In this document: one piece after another, positions 7,822 through 14,828 of the stretch | Layout: the number at the start of each line of letters is the position of its first letter | Position numbering within the stretch: position 1 is the first letter of the stretch | Assembly: GCA_902727945.1 (NCBI GenBank) | Contig: CACVAV010000304.1 | Coordinates: 1 to 17,587 of the forward strand | From: an uncultured Thiotrichaceae bacterium | GTDB taxonomy: Bacteria; Pseudomonadota; Gammaproteobacteria; Thiotrichales; Thiotrichaceae | DNA length: 17,587 nucleotides | Reading direction: 5' to 3' | Made by a program: the position numbers and the translations under genes | The notes under the pieces: model-generated | What the model saw: only the letters and a program-made list of their open reading frames with translations | What the model was told of the DNA's origin: nothing | Databases searched by the model: none

Positions 7822-7874
7822 TAACTGCTCACCAATGTTGCACTGGCAAAAAAACAACAATTCCTGAGCAGTTA
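7822..7874 (-). repeat. 10-bp-arm inverted repeat with internal hairpin, candidate leader RNA structure
   Basis: The arms taactgctca (7822-7831) and tgagcagtta (7865-7874) are exact reverse complements, 33 nt apart. In the minus-strand transcript the inside contains CCAGUG-CAA-CAUUGG (complement of 7832-7846), a 6 bp hairpin directly abutting the second outer arm. One pair is G-U, which forms only in minus-strand RNA (the plus strand would give an A-C mismatch). On the plus strand the right arm is followed by TTTTTT, so a terminator acting against the antisense direction is another reading. Confidence 0.6.
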
Positions 7875-7882
7875 TTTTTTGT

Positions 7883-7903
7883 ATCGGGGCAGTGCAAGCC
7901 GAT
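7883..7903 (-). repeat. Small hairpin whose loop is complementary to the neighbouring inner hairpin
   Basis: atcgg (7883-7887) and ccgat (7899-7903) form a 5 bp stem around an 11 nt loop. The loop contains cagtgcaa (7890-7897), the exact reverse complement of ttgcactg (7838-7845), which lies inside the hairpin of the 7822-7874 repeat. This allows either a kissing contact or an alternative, mutually exclusive pairing in RNA. The two 8-mers are centred 52 bp apart, close to five helical turns, so paired protein-binding sites are also possible. Confidence 0.45.
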
Positions 7904-7904
7904 G

Positions 7905-7917
7905 TAACAATTTGTTA
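7905..7917. promoter_or_regulatory. Short operator-like palindrome TAACAA-T-TTGTTA
   Basis: A 13 bp perfect palindrome with 6 bp arms and a single central base. It sits directly beside the hairpin at 7883-7903 and upstream of wcaJ in the direction of transcription. The symmetry suits a dimeric DNA-binding protein, but A+T-rich DNA produces such sites by chance. Confidence 0.3.
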
Positions 7918-8055
7918 AATAAGAAAAATAAAACAGTCAGCTGTATTTTACACTCAAAACTGTTGTTATTTGCTCTCTACTATAGCGCAATTTCCTTAGG
8001 TGTGTCGCAAAAACAATACAAAATGGTTCATTTTCTGTTCGTTTTATTTTTCAGT

Positions 8056-8886
8056 TCACACCTTTTGACGTGAAGATTTATCTGTTTCCCACTGGTAAGT
8101 GTCAATGTTCTTAAGCTGTTGTTTAGCGCGTAGCCTGATAATGGTTGTTATGCTTATGTAGATCACAACAGATACAAAGGCGGTGCTCAGCAGTTTTTGT
8201 AGCAGAATGCTGGAGTAGGGTTTGCGCTCTGCTTTAGTGCATAAGTTTTTCATGCTTAATTGCATGTTCCCCAACCTTGCCCGCGTTTTAATTTTGATTA
8301 ATGAATACAGGTCTTTTGGGGCGGTAATAAATACCTGGCTACCTGCAACATTCCCTCGTTCAGCAGAACTGAACTGGCAACGTACAAAGCCATCATCATT
8401 AATAATAGGAGGAAAATGCGCAAAGCGCTTGCGTCCTTGCTCAGAAATGACAAAACTACAGGTCGCAACCACACCATCTCTGATATACGGTAAGGAAAGC
8501 CAGACAGAGTAATACTGCCTGACCCACCATGAAGACGCTGATGTATCGATGACTGGTTCCGGCGCTGCCAGTAGAAGCTCACCAGATTCCATGGCGGCAC
8601 AAATTTTTTCCACAGCGCCTGCTGATAAGCGGGTGTCGGCATCAATATAAAAGACCGGCCAGCTTTGGATATGTTTTTCCGCCTCGTTCAGTGCGTTCAC
8701 TTTGGAGGGTGTTTCTATATCAAGGCAAAGCACATCAGAGTATTGTTGTACGATCATTACCGTGGTATCTGTGCAGCCGTTACAAGCTACAATAATTTTA
8801 TCTACTCCTGGCTGTTGAATCAGACTTTCCAGGCAGCCCGCAATGCCACTGGCTTCATTATGAGCCGGTACAATAATGCTAGCCAT
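8056..8886 (-). CDS. Family 2 glycosyltransferase with C-terminal membrane helix
   Basis: A 276-residue GT-A fold glycosyltransferase that adds a sugar from a nucleotide donor onto the lipid-linked intermediate on the cytoplasmic face. The N-terminal SIIVPAHNEASGIAGCLESL is the family 2 donor-binding start. NGCTDTT (36-42) and YIDADT (80-85, the DxD metal site) follow, and NDDGFVR (163-169) sits where the catalytic acid is expected. One hydrophobic segment at about 234-251 probably anchors it to the membrane, with a short cytoplasmic tail. Its ATG shares one base with the stop of the preceding glycosyltransferase (TAATG). It is the last gene before the 7761-8055 gap. Donor and linkage are unknown. 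Confidence 0.9.
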   Translation of the reverse strand: MASIIVPAHNEASGIAGCLESLIQQPGVDKIIVACNGCTDTTVMIVQQYSDVLCLDIETPSKVNALNEAEKHIQSWPVFYIDADTRLSAGAVEKICAAMESGELLLAAPEPVIDTSASSWWVRQYYSVWLSLPYIRDGVVATCSFVISEQGRKRFAHFPPIINDDGFVRCQFSSAERGNVAGSQVFITAPKDLYSLIKIKTRARLGNMQLSMKNLCTKAERKPYSSILLQKLLSTAFVSVVIYISITTIIRLRAKQQLKNIDTYQWETDKSSRQKV

Positions 8887-9812
8887 TAACGATATCCTCT
8901 AAGCCAGTCAGCACGCTGTTCAAATACTGTTCGCCATTCGCGGGTTTCTTCAGAATTGGGTTTGAAAAATTTGTGCAGCATATGTTTGTTCAGTACATAA
9001 AGGTAAATTAAAAATTTATAAACAGGGCGTTTTCCACTACTGACATGTCGATTGATTAGTTCTATTTTACCTTTCAATAATTTTATTAATTTTCCCGAAA
9101 AATGGCTATGGCTGACACCTCCATGATGGATGATCCGTGCGTTCGGAGTGACAATCGGCTGGTAGCCGTATTTAATGGCTCGAAGGCAATAGTCAGCTTC
9201 TTCGGCGTACATGAAAAACTGTGGATCAAGCCCGCCTAATTGATCCCAGACTTTGCGGCTGGTCAGAAAAAAACAGCCCGATAAAATATCAACTTCTCTG
9301 ACACTGTTTCTTTCCCAGCCACCGTAGTTGGCATGGTTGAAAAAGCAGCTTTTGTTGAATACCTTGCTGAGACCCAGTGCGCTGAATAACAGGGTGCTGA
9401 ATGTCGGTTGTGACCAGGCATGTTGTGTATTAAGTGACATATCATCATTTAAAGTGACACCACCCCAGATGCCATTGCTGGTTTTTTGTTTAGCGAATTG
9501 CAGCAGCTTGTCGATGGCCCCATCAACCACCAGGGTGTCCGGATTCAGTAATAACAGGTATTCACCCTGTGCTTTTTCAACACCCAGACAGACCCCCCCC
9601 GCAAAGCCCAGATTATCTTTTGATTCTAATAATCGGATGTCAGGAAAGTGGTCTTTTAGTAGTTCAACCGAGTTATCTGTAGAAGCGTTGTCAACAACGA
9701 TGACTTCAAAGTCGCTGTTAAGCGTTTCAGTAAAGACAGATTCAAGTGCGCGCTGAGTGTATTCTGCTGTGTTATACGAAACCAGAATGATACTGAGGTT
9801 TGGTTTGCTCAT
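8886..9812 (-). CDS. Family 2 glycosyltransferase, WbbL/rhamnosyltransferase-like
   Basis: A 308-residue cytoplasmic GT-A enzyme. Motifs in order are LSIILVSYNTAEYTQRALES (6-25), VVDNASTDNS (39-48), DNLGFAGG (66-73), LLLNPDT (87-93, carrying the DxD equivalent), DILSGCFFL (175-183) and FMYAEEADYCLR (200-211), then a HHGG segment. This order is typical of WbbL-like rhamnosyltransferases. With a full dTDP-rhamnose pathway encoded upstream in the same run, transfer of rhamnose is the most likely role, though this is inference. The start overlaps the stop of the acetyltransferase gene by one base. Confidence 0.92.
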   Translation of the reverse strand: MSKPNLSIILVSYNTAEYTQRALESVFTETLNSDFEVIVVDNASTDNSVELLKDHFPDIRLLESKDNLGFAGGVCLGVEKAQGEYLLLLNPDTLVVDGAIDKLLQFAKQKTSNGIWGGVTLNDDMSLNTQHAWSQPTFSTLLFSALGLSKVFNKSCFFNHANYGGWERNSVREVDILSGCFFLTSRKVWDQLGGLDPQFFMYAEEADYCLRAIKYGYQPIVTPNARIIHHGGVSHSHFSGKLIKLLKGKIELINRHVSSGKRPVYKFLIYLYVLNKHMLHKFFKPNSEETREWRTVFEQRADWLRGYR

Positions 9813-10339
9813 TATACTGTTTCCGCCATTTTAGGATGCAGTCGTTCTGTCGGAGTTGTACCTGCTTCTGCCTTATTGTCCTGAATCAGAATGCCAAAAG
9901 GTTCGGTATTAATACCTGAGCGGATAACTTTTGCCGGATTGCCTGCGACAATACTGTGTGCCGGAACATCTTTGGTAACAACGCTGCCGGAAGCAACAAT
10001 ACACTGATCACCGATAGTGACGCCTGGCATAATGATGGATGCGCAACCGATAAAACAGCGTGAGCCGATACGGATGCCGGGTGCATCATCACCTGAATGC
10101 CGCCCGGTTGAGAAGTCATGGGATAAGATAATCGCATCAAATGCAATCAGGGTTTCCGGGCCAACTTCAATGGCCTGAGGGTTGGTTTTATCGATGCGGG
10201 CTTTCAATGAAACACGCACATCCGGAGCCAGCTTCATACCGTAGAATTTTCTCAGGTACCAGTTATATCCCCAGAGCAGTGAATGTCTGAAATGAATAAT
10301 CCAGAGGAATACTTTCGGACTGGCAAACTTCGGTCTCAT
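9812..10339 (-). CDS. Hexapeptide-repeat (left-handed beta-helix) O-acetyltransferase, WcaF-like
   Basis: A 175-residue soluble acetyltransferase, expected to use acetyl-CoA to O-acetylate a sugar of the repeat unit. The left-handed beta-helix repeats run from about 55 to 140, clearest in IRIGSRCFIGCASIIMPGVT and IGDQCIVASGSVVTKDVP. They end in the family signature AGNPAKVI (132-139). H74 (LSHDFSTGRH) is the likely catalytic histidine. The N-terminal 30 residues are aromatic-rich and amphipathic, perhaps contacting the membrane. A strong AGGAG lies 8 nt before the ATG and overlaps the last codons of the polymerase gene. It is the second acyl-transfer gene of the locus besides the membrane one at 5253-6353. 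Confidence 0.92.
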   Translation of the reverse strand: MRPKFASPKVFLWIIHFRHSLLWGYNWYLRKFYGMKLAPDVRVSLKARIDKTNPQAIEVGPETLIAFDAIILSHDFSTGRHSGDDAPGIRIGSRCFIGCASIIMPGVTIGDQCIVASGSVVTKDVPAHSIVAGNPAKVIRSGINTEPFGILIQDNKAEAGTTPTERLHPKMAETV

Positions 10340-10344
10340 CGGGT

Positions 10345-11643
10345 CTACTCCTGATGTTTTGTATTGTTGTTGTCAACAGGGGTAGCTGTAATGATTTCGG
10401 TGTTTTCAGCCTGCCCCGGTTCTGGCAATGTATACCTTGCCCAGCCGATCGCCCCTAACATGAAGAAGAATAAAGGTTGTAATTTTCCGAAATAGTCTAC
10501 CGTAAATCCGATGAGAATCAAGGACATGAAGGCTAACAACCAGGCTGTTACCATCCATCTTACGGATTCTGGCTGGCGGCTGACATTATTTAGTGTGTTG
10601 AATACGGCATAAAAGCAGGCCATTAATACAAATAATAGGGCAAAAATTCCGTGCTGCAAAGTCAGCAACAGCCAGAAGCTATCAATACTGTCACCCATCC
10701 AGTCTTTCCAGTACGGACGTGTCCAGTCATTATGTGCAATGCCCAGGATGGGGTTGTTCAGTATGTCATCCATACTGTATTCCCATTGCAGCATGCGGAA
10801 ATAGCCGGTATTAGGATTAAAGGTCAGGTATGAAATCAGAATGCCGAAGAAACCCCGGTTTGATGCGGCGTTCAGTATCATTGCGCCCGCAATGCTACCA
10901 AAAAACAGGGCAACCCATAAACGCCGGGCATTGTCCCAGAATCTGACCAGCAGCCCGGTGAACCCCTGAAAAATTAAGGCAAGTAAAGGCGCTGATGACA
11001 GTGTCATGAGCATTGACAGGATCAGACTAAATAAACCCAGACCGTTCAGTGTTGTACGCAGGCGCAGGAAGGCAATGACGGCAAACGGGAAAAACATCGC
11101 AGACAAGGTGCCAAACAGGATAGGGTGGGCGAAGACACTGGTCGCACGCATAATATCACCCCGGATGTAATAGTGCGTATACAAGCGGAAATCGAGAGAT
11201 TTATTGCCGGTAAGGCTTTCAGCCAGTTCGTGCAATATGCGGTGCTTAGCGAACGATTCGTAAACGGTCACAAGCAGTAGCGACAGAATGACAAAGATAA
11301 ATACTTTGTTAAACTTATAAAAGCGTTCGGGAGTGTTAATGAACATGCGTGCCAGATAAAAAGCCCCCAACGTCTCCAGTGCGTAAAGACCGGTCGATTC
11401 AATGGCTTTCTGCAGGCTGTGGTTGTGCCAGAAACTGACAAAGGCAAGGCCAATCAGGCCAAAAAGCAGAATGTCTGCCAGGTCAATCTGTGCGAGTACC
11501 TTATTTAGATTGAAGAAGGCATAAAGCAAAGCCAGTCCCAGTACTATGCGGTACGCTTCGATACGTACACTCCCGGCCATGGTGTAAAATTCGACCGGGA
11601 TAAAGATGGAAACGAAAAACAGTAGGGCGATAATTCTTAACAT
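10345..11643 (-). CDS. wzy: O-antigen polymerase/ligase family membrane protein (probable Wzy)
   Basis: A 432-residue polytopic protein with roughly eleven or twelve hydrophobic helices. R166-ATSVFAHPILFG resembles the Arg/His-Pro segment seen in the Wzy/WaaL family. A larger hydrophilic loop at about 271-322 (YFRMLQWEY...GIAHNDW) is where the main periplasmic loop of these enzymes lies. Position beside the Wzx flippase and within the glycosyltransferase run supports polymerase over lipid A-core ligase. The C-terminal 25 residues are polar and probably cytoplasmic. It starts 6 bp after the Wzx stop. Confidence 0.87.
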   Translation of the reverse strand: MLRIIALLFFVSIFIPVEFYTMAGSVRIEAYRIVLGLALLYAFFNLNKVLAQIDLADILLFGLIGLAFVSFWHNHSLQKAIESTGLYALETLGAFYLARMFINTPERFYKFNKVFIFVILSLLLVTVYESFAKHRILHELAESLTGNKSLDFRLYTHYYIRGDIMRATSVFAHPILFGTLSAMFFPFAVIAFLRLRTTLNGLGLFSLILSMLMTLSSAPLLALIFQGFTGLLVRFWDNARRLWVALFFGSIAGAMILNAASNRGFFGILISYLTFNPNTGYFRMLQWEYSMDDILNNPILGIAHNDWTRPYWKDWMGDSIDSFWLLLTLQHGIFALLFVLMACFYAVFNTLNNVSRQPESVRWMVTAWLLAFMSLILIGFTVDYFGKLQPLFFFMLGAIGWARYTLPEPGQAENTEIITATPVDNNNTKHQE

Positions 11644-11649
11644 ATTGGT

Positions 11650-12930
11650 CTAATCATAGTCTTGCATAAGACGTTTTTTTACGAAAAATAAAACAACGCC
11701 ACCGGTCAGGGTCAGATTAGCGAGCAGCGATGCAGCAGCAGAGCCTTCTATACCGAACTGGGGGATCAGTATCAGATTCGCGATTATATTGACGATGAGT
11801 GCAAAGTAAAGTAATTGATTCAGTGTATTGACTTGCTTTTGAATAATGAACATCAATGAAAAAGTCAGGCTCAACCCGCGAATCAGCTGAGCTGTCAACA
11901 GGATGATCAGGGCGCTGATAGCTGCCACATATTGTGGGCCAAAAATACTGAGTATAAGTTCACCTGCTACACCAATGATCAATGCCAGACTACCTAAAAC
12001 ACCGGCAACCAGCAGAGTGCCTTGCCAGAAGAATTTCTTCAGGCGTTCCGGGGCGTTGCCATGCATTCTTACCATGCGCGGATAAATCGTCGCTTCCAGT
12101 GCAGTCAGGAAAATGCCACAAACAAACGATACCCGTACGGCTGTACCATAGAGTGCCACCTTCTCATTGGGTAACAAAGCAGCGACGAGAATGCCATCAA
12201 TAAACAGCATCAGAAAAGATACAAAAGCGATCGGCGCTAAAGGCAATGAATGTGTTAGTACTTGCCTGATGCTAAATTGCGCAGTTTGTCTCCTGAACAG
12301 TGCCGACCACCAGGAACGCACCAGGAGCAAGGAGGCAACACCTGCAATTAGCAAGGAGGTAATGTAAATCCACAGATAGTTCTGATTTTCTGTAAAGTTA
12401 AACCAAAACAGTAATAGCAGGACTAACATTGAGATGGCTGGCAGAGCATTCTGTGTTAGCAGTGATTCCGTAATATGGTGGGTGGCCTTCATAAAGATGG
12501 CATGTGTAGAAATCATGTTCCAGAACAGGACGCCCAGCGCGGCAATAGCTAAGGGCAGTAACTGGATCTGGTCATCAAAAAGCCATACCTTCATTAACGG
12601 ACTGGTCGCTACCCACACTGCGATAAACAACAAGGTACTGACAAACAACATGCGGTAAGCACTGTGCAGGTAGTTGCCTTGTGCCGTGTGTAACTCTGTC
12701 CCTTCAGGCAGCTGGGCAACATCCCGTACCAGCCAGTGTTCAACACCTAAGCGACTAAACAGTGAAACGCCGGTAATCAGTGTCATCAGCGTGATCACCA
12801 TGCCTGCTTCGTCTTGTGGCAGGTTACGGGTCAGGATAATTAAAACCACATAATTCAGTGCTACACCTACGAATCGGGCAATAATGGAGATGCCTGACTG
12901 CAAAAGCAGCGATGAATTATTCAGTTTCAT
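11650..12930 (-). CDS. wzx: Wzx-type oligosaccharide flippase
   Basis: A 426-residue membrane protein of the MOP/polysaccharide transporter superfamily that flips undecaprenyl-linked repeat units to the periplasmic face. It has about twelve to thirteen hydrophobic helices across the whole length. The N-terminus (GISIIARFVGVALNYVVLII), the following RLGVEHWLVRDVAQ loop and the C-terminal FGIEGSAAASLLANL segment are typical of Wzx proteins. It is the only flippase candidate in the window. The ATG overlaps the stop of the Alg13-like gene in an ATGA, indicating translational coupling. Confidence 0.92.
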   Translation of the reverse strand: MKLNNSSLLLQSGISIIARFVGVALNYVVLIILTRNLPQDEAGMVITLMTLITGVSLFSRLGVEHWLVRDVAQLPEGTELHTAQGNYLHSAYRMLFVSTLLFIAVWVATSPLMKVWLFDDQIQLLPLAIAALGVLFWNMISTHAIFMKATHHITESLLTQNALPAISMLVLLLLFWFNFTENQNYLWIYITSLLIAGVASLLLVRSWWSALFRRQTAQFSIRQVLTHSLPLAPIAFVSFLMLFIDGILVAALLPNEKVALYGTAVRVSFVCGIFLTALEATIYPRMVRMHGNAPERLKKFFWQGTLLVAGVLGSLALIIGVAGELILSIFGPQYVAAISALIILLTAQLIRGLSLTFSLMFIIQKQVNTLNQLLYFALIVNIIANLILIPQFGIEGSAAASLLANLTLTGGVVLFFVKKRLMQDYD

Positions 12931-13400
12931 GCGTTAATGGCCTGATCGAGAAAAGCGATTAAGCGGCTGCGTTGTGCCATATCGTGATGCTCACTGCCGT
13001 GCAGCTCATGTTTACGGTTCAGTAAGTCGCACATTTCGTCCGTGCTGCTGGCAGTATAAACGCCGGATAACTTACTCATCCATTCCAGACCGTCAGCCTG
13101 ATGATCATTACGATGCTCACCCAGTTGATGCTGGCGGTTCATTACAATAATGGGCTTGTTGTTCTCCAGCGCAGTAATAATATTGCCCATACCAGCGTGT
13201 GAGATAATCAGATCGGCTGAGGTCAATTTTTCATTGAAATCATCGGTGGTCATGAAACGATCATAACTGGCGTGTTGCGGGGTGTACTTGCCACTGGCAA
13301 TCTGAGCATGAACAGGCATATTGTTCTCTGCCGCCCATTCATCAATACACTGAATCAGGCGATCAAACGGAAATTGTGTACCCACAGCGACAAAAATCAT
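12927..13400 (-). CDS. Alg13-like glycosyltransferase catalytic subunit (GT28 C-terminal domain, PssE/EpsF type)
   Basis: A 157-residue protein matching only the C-terminal half of a GT-B glycosyltransferase. It begins IFVAVGTQFPFDRLI, the start of Alg13 proteins. It carries ISHAGMGNIITALE (66-79), the nucleotide-sugar site, and PIIVMNR followed by LGEHRNDHQ (93-101). On its own it lacks the membrane-anchoring, acceptor-binding half, which the adjacent Alg14-like gene provides. In known systems the pair adds the second sugar to the lipid-linked first sugar, GlcNAc in eukaryotes and other sugars in bacterial capsule loci; the sugar here is unknown. The ATG overlaps the Alg14-like stop (ATGA). 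Confidence 0.9.
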   Translation of the reverse strand: MIFVAVGTQFPFDRLIQCIDEWAAENNMPVHAQIASGKYTPQHASYDRFMTTDDFNEKLTSADLIISHAGMGNIITALENNKPIIVMNRQHQLGEHRNDHQADGLEWMSKLSGVYTASSTDEMCDLLNRKHELHGSEHHDMAQRSRLIAFLDQAINA

Positions 13401-13852
13401 AACACTGATCCCTGGTGTTGGATCTTTGTGCCATCACTCAGGTGCGGCCATTGCGTCAGAAAAATATCTGCTCGTTTTTGTATCATGCGACCGGCACGGG
13501 ATATTGTTTGCACATTGGCAATGCTATCCACCCAAATAGTATGAATGCCGAATAATTTGCCGAGCATAATAGCGACAGCACCCGGTGCAGCGCCGGTGGA
13601 AATAATGGTATCAGGGCGTTCTTTGAGCAGGATGTAACTGATCTGTAGTGCGCAGGGAATCAGCTTCCACTTGTCATCTGCGCTGACATCAATCACTGAA
13701 TAAACGGTCTGATCTTTTTTAGCTTTGAATAACTTATCCGGCATGGCATAAACGATTTGATTACGTCCTTCCAGGCCATTACATATCCGCGTCAGTTGTA
13801 TCCAGTGGCCGCCAGGTGAAGAAATGGCAAAGATTTTTTTGGTTTTATTCAT
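13397..13852 (-). CDS. Alg14-like glycosyltransferase membrane-anchoring subunit (PssD/EpsE type)
   Basis: A 151-residue protein equal to the N-terminal half of a split GT-B glycosyltransferase. It begins KKIFAISSPGGHWIQL, the SSGGH-type loop of Alg14, and carries PDTIISTGAAPGAVAIMLGKL, the Gly-rich loop and helix that follow. One hydrophobic stretch near 64-76 and the C-terminal region could associate with the membrane and with the Alg13-like partner. I start it at the ATG at 13852. An in-frame ATG at 13900 would add 16 residues not seen in the family and would overlap the methyltransferase gene. No good Shine-Dalgarno precedes 13852, so coupling to the upstream gene, 10 bp away, is likely. 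Confidence 0.9.
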   Translation of the reverse strand: MNKTKKIFAISSPGGHWIQLTRICNGLEGRNQIVYAMPDKLFKAKKDQTVYSVIDVSADDKWKLIPCALQISYILLKERPDTIISTGAAPGAVAIMLGKLFGIHTIWVDSIANVQTISRAGRMIQKRADIFLTQWPHLSDGTKIQHQGSVL

Positions 13853-13862
13853 GATAAGTGAT

Positions 13863-14828
13863 TCAGGCAGATTTACGCAGATAGAATGCAGCCTGATCAC
13901 CCTGATTCAGTGCATTAAGCTCGCGTGAGCGACGTTCAAAAGCTTTGATTTCTTTTGCGCTAAACGGTGATTTTTCTTTACTCTCCGCCCACGAGTTTTC
14001 TGAGCGTAACGGAATATCCTGTTCGTATTGTTCACTACCCCAGAACTGAAAGGCATTGGAGTCATAAACCACTTTGTCTACGCTGAAACCGGTTTGTTCA
14101 GCCAGTTTATTAATGCTATCCACTGAATGCAGGAACAGATGGCGTGGTGCATCCAACTGTGACCAGTTAACACCATAATGCTGCCAGGCATAAGACGAAA
14201 CCGTAGGAACCCGTAACAGCACTGTGCCTCCTGCTGCCAATTGGCTGTAGGCTTTTTCCAGTGTGTGCTGTTGTTCCGGCAGGTGCTCAAAAGAGTGATG
14301 GAACATCATCACATCCCACTCACCGCTTTCACTGAAAATATCACGCTGCTCAATCTGCAGACCATTCGGGTATTGAATGTCCTGCTGGTTGAACGGATCA
14401 ATGCCCAGTGTGTTCTGAAAACCAATGTTGCGCAGGGAGTGCAATAAAATGCCTGCACCACAGCCCACATCAAGAATACGGGATTGTTTGCTGAGATTCA
14501 GTGGCTGCAATGTCGAAAGCTTGGCATTCGGCATCAACAGGTTTAACAAGCGGCCCGGTAATGACTCACCCATCACCGCATAGCTATCACGTTGTTTAAC
14601 CAGCTGTTGTTTCAGCCAGTTGCTGCTATCCGGTGCATCATAAGAATAATAATTTTCCGAGGGGTAATAGTCAGGTAAATTATCCGGTATCCGGGTGATT
14701 TGCAGGCAGCCACAGTCCTTACACTGAAAGTACTCATGTTCATCACGCAGGCCTAGCATCAGTTCTTTAACCTGATAAGTCGTATGATTGTTGGCCGACC
14801 CGCAGATGCGGCACTCCGGAGAACTCAT
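13863..14828 (-). CDS. Class I SAM-dependent methyltransferase with N-terminal zinc-ribbon-like motif
   Basis: A 321-residue protein. The N-terminus has two cysteine pairs, C6-x2-C9 and C36-x2-C39 (plus C41), as in sugar-modifying methyltransferases that carry a small zinc-binding domain. The Rossmann domain follows: motif I ILDVGCGAG (118-126), GIDPF (142-146), a WDVMMFHHSFEHL segment (171-183) and GGTVLLRVP. The last 60 residues are polar and charged, with a possible coiled helix. Within a sugar operon the substrate is plausibly a sugar, either a nucleotide-sugar or the growing glycan, but this is inferred from context. Its ATG shares one base with the rmlB stop (TAATG). Confidence 0.88.
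   Translation of the reverse strand: MSSPECRICGSANNHTTYQVKELMLGLRDEHEYFQCKDCGCLQITRIPDNLPDYYPSENYYSYDAPDSSNWLKQQLVKQRDSYAVMGESLPGRLLNLLMPNAKLSTLQPLNLSKQSRILDVGCGAGILLHSLRNIGFQNTLGIDPFNQQDIQYPNGLQIEQRDIFSESGEWDVMMFHHSFEHLPEQQHTLEKAYSQLAAGGTVLLRVPTVSSYAWQHYGVNWSQLDAPRHLFLHSVDSINKLAEQTGFSVDKVVYDSNAFQFWGSEQYEQDIPLRSENSWAESKEKSPFSAKEIKAFERRSRELNALNQGDQAAFYLRKSA

Larger units (their letters stand above)
7761..8055 (-). promoter_or_regulatory. Repeat-rich intergenic region, likely promoter/leader of the wcaJ-acyltransferase group
   Basis: Nearly 300 bp without a credible gene, separating two minus-strand gene groups. It is A+T rich and contains nested inverted repeats between 7822 and 7917, listed separately. 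Possible -10 elements on the minus strand are TATAGT (complement of 7979-7984) and TAAAAT (complement of 7945-7950), but neither has a good -35. A perfect TTGACA (complement of 7815-7820) has no -10 at 15-19 bp. No intrinsic terminator is visible just after the glycosyltransferase stop at 8056. A promoter here is inferred from spacing and composition. Confidence 0.5.

Noticed and set aside
7822..7880. Intrinsic terminator on the plus strand (10-bp stem followed by TTTTTT).
   Set aside because: The loop would be 33 nt, the stem is only moderately G+C rich, and no plus-strand gene lies upstream. Kept only as an alternative reading of the repeat.
7879..8073. A 64-residue plus-strand open frame in the repeat-rich gap.
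   Set aside because: No recognisable start signal, composition follows the A+T-rich spacer, and it runs into the end of the opposing glycosyltransferase gene.
13853..13900. Upstream ATG extension of the Alg14-like protein by 16 residues.
   Set aside because: It overlaps the methyltransferase end and the extra residues precede the conserved family N-terminus; the ATG at 13852 fits better.
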